Assembly (NCBI GenBank): GCA_031270615.1 | Contig: JAISXE010000216.1 | Span: forward strand, 1 to 7,699 | Length of the DNA stretch: 7,699 bases | Source: Spirochaetia bacterium | GTDB lineage: Bacteria > Spirochaetota > Spirochaetia > DTKZ01 | Direction of reading: 5' to 3' | Part shown: positions 1-4,855 of the stretch, piece after piece | How the letters are laid out: each line of letters opens with the position of its first letter | How positions within the stretch are numbered: the stretch's first letter is position 1 | Notes under the pieces: generated by a model | Told to the model about the DNA's origin: nothing | Database searches by the model: none | Seen by the model: only the letters and a program-made list of their open reading frames with translations | Position numbers and translations under genes: made by a program

Positions 1-51
1 TTTTCTCCCCATTGCTGTATCCTAAAAATAGAGCGCGGCGGGAGGTTTTTT

Positions 52-687
52 ATGGCGGCAATGACGGCCCAGGAAGCGGCTGAACAGGCAAAGGGTCTGA
101 CTTTCGAGAAAATCTGGGCTATCTTCCAGGAGGTTGGGCAAAAACAGGCGGAAACCGACCGGCAATTCAAGGAAACCAACCGGCAGTTTAAGGAAACGGC
201 TGAACAGCTATCCCGGCTGGAAAAGACCGTCGAGCGGATAGGCGTGAATGTGGGCGGCCTCAATGGCTCGGTGGGCGATCTGGTGGAAACGCTTTTTGCC
301 CCCCACCTGGGCGAAAAATTTGACGCCTATGGCTATAACCTCAGACGTGTTTTCCACCGCGTCAATATCTACGATGAAACAAACCGCCAGCGCAGCGATA
401 TAGACATCCTGCTTTCCGACACGAGCCTATGCATGCCGGTAGAGGTCAAACGGTGGCTGGATACCACGGAAAAAGTGGACGAGCATATAAAACGCATGCG
501 CTTAATCCGCGAATACCCCCCTGCGGAAGTCAAAGGGAAAAAAATATTGGGTGCCATTGTCGGGGCGGTGGTAAATCCCGAGGTGCGGGAATACGCGGAG
601 CAAAACGGGTTTTTCGTGCTTGAATTAACCGGGGAGGATGTCCGCCTTCTTCCGCCGCCGGAAGGGTTCAAGCCCAAAGAGTGGTAA
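52..687 (+). CDS. Coiled-coil PD-(D/E)XK nuclease-like protein (DUF3782 type)
   Basis: Predicted protein of 211 residues; its biological role is not established. Residues about 30-60 form a charged heptad coiled coil with two copies of a Q-F-K-E-T unit (near residues 38 and 45). The C-terminal half looks like the PD-(D/E)XK nuclease fold: a Glu in the first helix (E79 in G-D-L-V-E-T-L), then D118 in S-D-I-D-I-L-L, then the E131-V-K133 signature. This order of a coiled coil followed by D...ExK is typical of DUF3782-like proteins, which are common as several paralogues in cyanobacteria and treponemes. The start at 52 is supported by GGAGG at 41-45, 6 nt upstream; a second Met at codon 4 (61) is possible but less well spaced. 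No signal peptide or membrane segment is visible, so it is probably cytoplasmic. It is separated from murC by 284 bases and is unlikely to share its promoter. Nuclease activity is inferred only from the motif. Confidence 0.85.
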   Translation: MAAMTAQEAAEQAKGLTFEKIWAIFQEVGQKQAETDRQFKETNRQFKETAEQLSRLEKTVERIGVNVGGLNGSVGDLVETLFAPHLGEKFDAYGYNLRRVFHRVNIYDETNRQRSDIDILLSDTSLCMPVEVKRWLDTTEKVDEHIKRMRLIREYPPAEVKGKKILGAIVGAVVNPEVREYAEQNGFFVLELTGEDVRLLPPPEGFKPKEW

Positions 688-740
688 AAAAAGCGCTCAG
701 GCCGGGGAACCGGAAGATAGCGGCTGTTCCGCAATGCCGC

Positions 741-763
741 CACACAGCGCCCGGCGCTGTGTG
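741..763. repeat. Perfect inverted repeat, 11-nt arms
   Basis: CACACAGCGCC is followed after a single base by its exact reverse complement. As RNA it would fold with about 8-9 base pairs and a short loop. It is followed on the + strand by only AAAA, so it is a weak terminator candidate for the upstream gene. As DNA it is a near-perfect dyad that a dimeric protein could bind. Confidence 0.6.
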
Positions 764-849
764 AAAACCCCCTGGGCCGCGCGAGGGATTGGAGGGGGCG
801 CGAAGCGCGCCCGCAGGGCCGGAGCGATAGCGCAGCCCCGGAAAGCCCG

Positions 850-870
850 GTTTTTGGCTTCGCCAAAAAC
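850..870. repeat. Perfect hairpin, 9-bp stem with TTC loop
   Basis: GTTTTTGGC and GCCAAAAAC flank the triloop TTC. The T5/A5 runs lie inside the stem, so the hairpin is symmetrical on both strands and neither strand has an unpaired U tract after it. It may slow transcription from either side, but it is most simply the 3' part of the larger hairpin element. Confidence 0.6.
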
Positions 871-936
871 GCGCCCAAATTCTTAACTCCCCGCACTTCA
901 TTCCTCACGCTCCACCCTTTTTTATCCCCTGCCGCA

Positions 937-965
937 TTTACATGTTTCCCATAAACCGCTATAGT
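937..965 (+). promoter_or_regulatory. Predicted sigma70-type promoter of murC
   Basis: TTTACA at 937-942 matches the -35 consensus at 5 of 6 positions, and TATAGT at 960-965 matches the -10 consensus at 5 of 6. The spacer is exactly 17 nt. If the last base of the -10 box is -7, then +1 is base 972, the A of the murC ATG. It lies in the AT-richer tail of an otherwise GC-rich gap, directly before a five-gene run, so it is the best candidate for the operon promoter. Confidence 0.7.
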
Positions 966-971
966 TAGGCA

Positions 972-2414
972 ATGGATGCCGATACTTTTCCCCGCGAGAT
1001 ACACAAGGCCGTGTTTTATTTTGTCGGCATCAAGGGGACGGGTATGGCGGCCCTGGCGGAGCTTCTTTTGCGGCGGGGTGCCAGGGTCAGCGGCTCGGAT
1101 GTGGCTGACAAATTCTATACCGACGAGGTTTTGGGCGGGCTGGGAATTCCCTGTTTTGAGGGTTTTGACGCGGCCCAGGTGCCTCTCTGCGCGGCGCTGG
1201 TCATTTATTCCGCGGCTTATTCCCCTGACAAACATTGCGAGCTTCTGCGGGCAAAACGGATGGGCCTTCCGATTATGTCGTATCCCGAGGCCCTGGGGGC
1301 TTTTTCGCGGCGCATGCCTTTCGCGGGGGTGGCGGGCGTCCACGGGAAGACGACGACAACGGCCCTCGCGGGGACGCTGGTGCGGGAGCTTGGCCTTCCG
1401 GGCAGCGTGCTTGCCGGCAGCGCGGCGGGCAATTTCGGCGGGCGTTCGACTTGGTCCGGGGGGGAGGATTTTTTTATTGCCGAGACCTGCGAATACCGGA
1501 GGAATTTCCTGGCTTTCCGGCCGCGCTGGGCCATCCTTACCAGCATTGAGGAAGACCATCTGGATTACTTCAGGGACTACGCGGATATCTACTCTGCCTT
1601 TCTTGAATACTGCGGCGGCCTGGAAAAAGGGGGCGCGCTGGTTTACTGCGCGGATGACCGGGGCGCCCGCGAGGCTGCGGCGGAGCTTGGGGAAAAGCGG
1701 CCGGATCTGCGCCGTATTCCTTATGGAAGGCAGGCCGACGGCGGCTGGCGCGTTGTGTCCTGCGCGGAAAAACCCGGGGCGACGGTTTTCCGGCTCGCGG
1801 GCATCGGCCTTGATTTTGAGCTGCGTGTTCCCGGTTTTCACAGCGTCCTGAACTGCGCCGCGGCGCTGGCCCTTGTGCGGACGATCTGCGCCGACCTGGG
1901 CCTCCCCGCCCCGGGGCCGGGGCTTCTGGCAAAGGGCGTTTCATCCTTCCGGGGCTGCAAGCGCCGCAGCGAGATTCTGGGGGAAGCGGGCGGCGTTCTT
2001 TTTATGGACGATTACGCCCACCATCCCACGGCATTGCAAACGACTTTGAAGGGTTTGAGGGATTTTTACCCGGACCGCCGCATCGTGGCGGATTTCATGA
2101 GCCACACTTATTCGCGCACCCTGGCTTTGCTTGACGGTTTCGCCCTTTCTTTTTCCTGCGCGGACCTGGTTGTTCTTCATAAAATCTACGCTTCCGCGCG
2201 GGAGGGGGACGCGGGGAAGGTTTCCGGCAGGGACTTGTTTGAAAAAACGCGCGCCGCCCACCCCCGCGTCTCCTATTTCGAGGAAGCGATGGACGCGGCG
2301 GATTATTTGAAAGGGGAACTCCGGGCGGGCGACTTGTTTGTGACCCTTGGGGCGGGGGACAACTGGCGGCTTGGGCAAAAACTTTTCCGGGAAATGGCGG
2401 CGGGCAACCCTTAA
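972..2414 (+). CDS. murC: UDP-N-acetylmuramate--L-alanine ligase MurC
   Basis: Cytoplasmic Mur ligase that adds L-alanine to UDP-N-acetylmuramic acid using ATP, the first amino-acid step of peptidoglycan precursor synthesis. All three family domains are visible in 480 residues, close to the usual 450-490. The N-terminal UDP-binding Rossmann motif V-G-I-K-G-T-G-M starts near residue 18. The ATP-binding loop G-V-H-G-K-T-T-T-T has Lys at 126. The central domain has E171-T-C-E-Y and S-I-E-E-D-H-L-D (191-198, H196). The C-terminal domain has D346-D-Y-A-H-H-P, S-H-T-Y-S-R-T (377-383) and a final L-G-A-G-D-N-W. V-G-I-K-G-T-G-M resembles Firmicute MurC and argues against the recycling ligase Mpl. The ATG at 972 lacks a good ribosome binding site but sits at the predicted +1. 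A GTG at 1011 would give an N-terminus like that of short MurC proteins and is the main alternative start. It heads the five-gene run. Confidence 0.94.
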   Translation: MDADTFPREIHKAVFYFVGIKGTGMAALAELLLRRGARVSGSDVADKFYTDEVLGGLGIPCFEGFDAAQVPLCAALVIYSAAYSPDKHCELLRAKRMGLPIMSYPEALGAFSRRMPFAGVAGVHGKTTTTALAGTLVRELGLPGSVLAGSAAGNFGGRSTWSGGEDFFIAETCEYRRNFLAFRPRWAILTSIEEDHLDYFRDYADIYSAFLEYCGGLEKGGALVYCADDRGAREAAAELGEKRPDLRRIPYGRQADGGWRVVSCAEKPGATVFRLAGIGLDFELRVPGFHSVLNCAAALALVRTICADLGLPAPGPGLLAKGVSSFRGCKRRSEILGEAGGVLFMDDYAHHPTALQTTLKGLRDFYPDRRIVADFMSHTYSRTLALLDGFALSFSCADLVVLHKIYASAREGDAGKVSGRDLFEKTRAAHPRVSYFEEAMDAADYLKGELRAGDLFVTLGAGDNWRLGQKLFREMAAGNP

Positions 2415-2419
2415 GGAGG
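2413..2419 (+). promoter_or_regulatory. Strong ribosome binding site setting the yicC TTG start
   Basis: AAGGAGG overlaps the murC stop codon (2412-2414) and lies 7 nt before TTG at 2427, an ideal distance. The next candidate, ATG at 2436, would be 16 nt away. The overlap implies that ribosomes finishing murC reinitiate on yicC. Confidence 0.85.
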
Positions 2420-2426
2420 CGGCGTC

Positions 2427-3293
2427 TTGAAAAGCATGACAGGCTACGGCTACGCGGAGGCGGCGGCAAAGAGCTTTCGGATGAGCCTTGAGATAAAATC
2501 CTACAACAACCGTTTCCTTGATATTTATGTCAACCTGCCTCCGGCGCTGGGTCCCCTGGAGCCGAAAATACGCGGATACCTGGAGGAGAGGATACTCAGG
2601 GGCAAGGTGGAGGTATACCTGAAAATAAAAAACATCGAGGAGGACATCAGCGTCTGCGTCGACGCTTCGGTTGTGGGCGGCTACCTGGGGGCTTTGAAGA
2701 AACTCGCGGAGCTTGCCGGCACGGGCGAGGAGGTCCGCCTGTCGCACCTTCTCCAGATGGAAGGGATCCTGAAGACCGATCAGACACGGGGCCTTGAGGA
2801 TTACTGGCGGGAGCTGGCGCCCCTCCTTGAGGGGGTTTTTGCCTGTTTTGAGGCCAGCCGCGCGAGGGAAGGGGAGGCCACCGGGAGAGACGTTCTTGGG
2901 CTTCTTGAGCGCATCAGGGAAAACGCGGAGCAGACCTCGGCCTATGTGCCGGAAATGGAAAACCGTTTTTCCCAGACCATACGGGGGCGCATGGAAGAGC
3001 TTTTGGGCGACAAGATCGACGAGGCCCGTATCGCCGCGGAAGTGGCGATGCTTCTGGTAAAATACTCGATACACGAGGAGCTTATCCGCCTTGCCTCGCA
3101 CTGCGAGGCCTTCCTGGCCACGGCGCGGGAAAAAGGGGGCATCGGGAAAAAGCTGGACTTCATCTGCCAGGAGATGAACAGGGAAATCAATACCATCGGC
3201 TCAAAGAACGTCATGGCGGAGGTAAGCCGCCGCGTGGTGGCTATGAAGGACTGTCTGGAAAACATTCGCGAGCAGATCCGGAACGTTGAATAA
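2427..3293 (+). CDS. yicC: YicC/YloC family endoribonuclease
   Basis: Protein of 288 residues, the normal family length. The N-terminal YicC domain opens with S-M-T-G-Y-G (3-8), followed by S-Y-N-N-R-F-L-D (25-32) and R-G-K-V-E-V (58-63). The C-terminal DUF1732-type domain ends with the diagnostic block starting G-K-K-L-D-F at 240 and running through Q-E-M-N-R-E-I-N-T-I-G-S-K to the last residue. From family knowledge, E. coli YicC and B. subtilis YloC are linked to endoribonuclease activity and small-RNA turnover; the target here is unknown. Translation starts at TTG, chosen because the Shine-Dalgarno spacing is ideal and because relatives begin a few residues before S-M-T-G-Y-G. It follows murC by 12 nt, so coupling is likely. 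In many bacteria yicC neighbours gmk; here the next gene is a Cmk-like kinase. No signal peptide or membrane segment is seen. Confidence 0.93.
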   Translation: MKSMTGYGYAEAAAKSFRMSLEIKSYNNRFLDIYVNLPPALGPLEPKIRGYLEERILRGKVEVYLKIKNIEEDISVCVDASVVGGYLGALKKLAELAGTGEEVRLSHLLQMEGILKTDQTRGLEDYWRELAPLLEGVFACFEASRAREGEATGRDVLGLLERIRENAEQTSAYVPEMENRFSQTIRGRMEELLGDKIDEARIAAEVAMLLVKYSIHEELIRLASHCEAFLATAREKGGIGKKLDFICQEMNREINTIGSKNVMAEVSRRVVAMKDCLENIREQIRNVE

Positions 3294-3349
3294 CAGCGAA
3301 TAACCTGAATAAAGAGGGTGTTTTTGTCGAAAATTTAACAGGAAATTCT

Positions 3350-3880
3350 GTGAAAAAAAACATAAAGATAGCAATATCAGGAAAAAGCGGCTGTGGAAAT
3401 TCGACGGTAAGCAGGCTGGTGGCGCAAAGGCTCGGCCTGCGGATGATAAATTACACCTTCCACACAATCGCGGAGGAAAAAGGCATGGATTTTGAGGAGT
3501 TGTGCCGCCTGGCCGAAGAGGACGCTTCCTGGGACCACTATCTGGACACAAGGCAGATCGGGCTTGCCTCGGAGGGCGGCTGCGTCCTGGGCTCGCGGCT
3601 GGCCGTGTGGCTTTTGAAGGACGCGGATTTGAAAGTGTTTCTTGACGCCCCGCCGGAGCTGCGGGCGAAACGCATCCATCAGAGGGAAGGCGGCAGCTAC
3701 GCGGATGTCTGCCGGCAAACCGTGGAACGCGACAGCCGCGACCGCGCGCGCTACCTGAGGCTCTACAACATCGATAACTCGGAATACGGTTTTGTGGACC
3801 TCGTTATTGATACCTCCGGCTTTACCCCGGAGGAAATCGCCGGGCAGATAGCGGCGAAGGCAGCCGCGGCCAAAAAATGA
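3350..3880 (+). CDS. cmk: Cytidylate kinase-like P-loop protein with altered Walker A
   Basis: Short 176-residue protein of the cytidylate kinase-like (Cytidylate_kin_2) group. If active, it would phosphorylate CMP or dCMP with ATP in the cytoplasm. Visible features are the N-terminal strand I-K-I-A-I-S and P-loop G11-K-S-G-C-G-N17-S-T, a helix typical of the NMP-binding region (I-N-Y-T-F-H, about 33-38), the strand L-K-V-F-L-D-A, a lid-like Arg-rich stretch (near 105-137) and the C-terminal block R-A-R-Y-L-R-L-Y-N-I-D (132-142) followed by D-L-V-I-D-T-S-G. The usual P-loop Lys is Asn17; a Lys is present instead at position 12. This may be a normal variant of a spirochaete subfamily or a sign of changed activity. 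The GTG start is supported by AGGA at 3340-3343, 6 nt upstream, and is followed by eight A. It lies 56 nt after yicC and 15 nt before the Ppx-like gene. Confidence 0.82.
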   Translation: MKKNIKIAISGKSGCGNSTVSRLVAQRLGLRMINYTFHTIAEEKGMDFEELCRLAEEDASWDHYLDTRQIGLASEGGCVLGSRLAVWLLKDADLKVFLDAPPELRAKRIHQREGGSYADVCRQTVERDSRDRARYLRLYNIDNSEYGFVDLVIDTSGFTPEEIAGQIAAKAAAAKK

Positions 3881-3895
3881 TGTTGCGGGAAAAAA

Positions 3896-4855
3896 ATGAC
3901 TGCGCTCAGGCTTGCTGCCGTTATTGACATCGGGGCTTCGGCCATGCGGCTTGTTGTCGCCGAACCCGGCCCGCGCGGCGGCTGGAAGCAGATAGACCGG
4001 GCCGTAAAGCCTGTTTCCCTGGGGCGCGACGTGTTCCGCTCGGGCCGCATAAGCCGGGAAACAAGCCTGCGCGCCATTGGGATACTTGTCGGCTTTGGGG
4101 AGCTTCTGGCGGGCTGGGGCATCGCGCCGGGGGACGCGCATGTAATCGCGACTTCGGCGGTGCGCGAGGCGCGGAACCGGGCCGCGTTTGTCGGCAGGGT
4201 TTTTTCGCGCGCCGCCCTGCGTATCCATGTCCTGGACGAAATCGAGGAGAACCGGCTGACCTGCCTTGCCGTGCGGCACGCCGTGGGCGGCCTGCGGTCG
4301 GCCTGCAGCCTCATCATCGAGGCGGGGGCGGGCACAACCCGGATTTCGGTTTTGCGCGGGAAGGAAATTACCGGCGCGTACTCCTTCCGCTTTGGCGCGC
4401 TGCGCATGGGGAAATACCTCGATCCGGACTGGGGGGATTACACCCACCTTGAGAGGGATATAGGCCGCATGGTAGGCGCGAAGCTGGACACGGAAAGCCC
4501 GGCAGGCGGTTTTTCCCGCGCCAGCCGCTTTGCGGCGGTGGGAAGCCCCGTGCGCATCGCGGCGGAAAAGGCGGGCACGAAAACCAAAGAAAACTACGCG
4601 CTGATCAGCAGAAAAAACTTTCTGGATTTCGTGGCCGGGATCCAGGGCTGCAGCGCCGACGAATGCGTGCGCATGCTCCACATAACCTACTATGAGGCGG
4701 AGGGCCTTGTGCCTTCGCTGATTATCTGCAAGTATTTTTTTGAAAGGACATCGGCCCGGGAAATCCTTGTCCCCCATGTAAGCATCCGCGAGGGGGTGCT
4801 CCTGGGTTTTACGCCCGAAGGCGGGGCCGCCGCGGGAGCGGGCAAAAAACCATGA
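3896..4855 (+). CDS. ppx: Ppx/GppA-family phosphatase, divergent active site
   Basis: Protein of 319 residues with the actin-like (ASKHA) fold of exopolyphosphatase and pppGpp phosphatase. It matches the two-domain short form of about 300 residues and lacks the C-terminal HD domain of E. coli Ppx and GppA. Recognisable parts are A-V-I-D-I-G (8-13), A-T-S-A-V-R-E-A-R-N (85-94), D-E-I-E-E-N-R-L (114-121), the second phosphate loop E142-A-G-A-G-T-T-R149, F-G-A-L-R-M and the C-terminal I-R-E-G-V-L-L-G. Active family members break down polyphosphate or convert pppGpp to ppGpp. By alignment to E. coli Ppx, E121 is kept (E118 here), but D143 is Glu and E150 is Arg, and the first loop S-N-S is A-S-A. 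Activity is therefore uncertain. The stop overlaps the ppk1 start by 4 nt (ATGA), so the two are almost certainly translated together. The ribosome binding site is weak (GGGA at 3887-3890). Confidence 0.87.
   Translation: MTALRLAAVIDIGASAMRLVVAEPGPRGGWKQIDRAVKPVSLGRDVFRSGRISRETSLRAIGILVGFGELLAGWGIAPGDAHVIATSAVREARNRAAFVGRVFSRAALRIHVLDEIEENRLTCLAVRHAVGGLRSACSLIIEAGAGTTRISVLRGKEITGAYSFRFGALRMGKYLDPDWGDYTHLERDIGRMVGAKLDTESPAGGFSRASRFAAVGSPVRIAAEKAGTKTKENYALISRKNFLDFVAGIQGCSADECVRMLHITYYEAEGLVPSLIICKYFFERTSAREILVPHVSIREGVLLGFTPEGGAAAGAGKKP

Larger units (their letters stand above)
741..876. repeat. GC-rich multi-hairpin intergenic element
   Basis: Three inverted repeats lie close together in the gap between the nuclease-like gene and murC. 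They are 741-763 (11-nt arms around one base), 796-812 (GGGCGCG, loop AAG, CGCGCCC) and 850-870 (GTTTTTGGC, loop TTC, GCCAAAAAC). The first arm of the middle hairpin can also pair with CGCGCCC at 870-876, giving an alternative outer stem. No run of T follows any of them, so none is a textbook terminator. No open frame here has a ribosome binding site and a recognisable product. The style resembles interspersed intergenic repeats in treponeme and other GC-rich genomes, but copy number cannot be judged from one window. A structured RNA is the alternative reading. Confidence 0.55.

Noticed and set aside
1..51. Promoter for the nuclease-like gene in the first bases
   Set aside because: AT-rich stretches are present, but no -35/-10 pair with acceptable spacing could be defended, and the upstream region is cut by the window edge.
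638..886. Possible small + strand gene in the gap before murC
   Set aside because: It overlaps the end of the nuclease-like gene, runs through the hairpin element and has no ribosome binding site or family resemblance.
369..1841. Long - strand open frame of 490 codons opposite the nuclease-like gene and murC
   Set aside because: It spans two real genes plus the hairpin spacer, has low-complexity Arg/Pro/Gly-rich composition and no recognisable domain. Such frames arise from GC-rich codon bias on the coding strand.
972..2414. Mpl (murein tripeptide recycling ligase) as identity of the Mur ligase
   Set aside because: The N-terminal V-G-I-K-G-T-G-M and overall motif set fit MurC better than the Mpl pattern.
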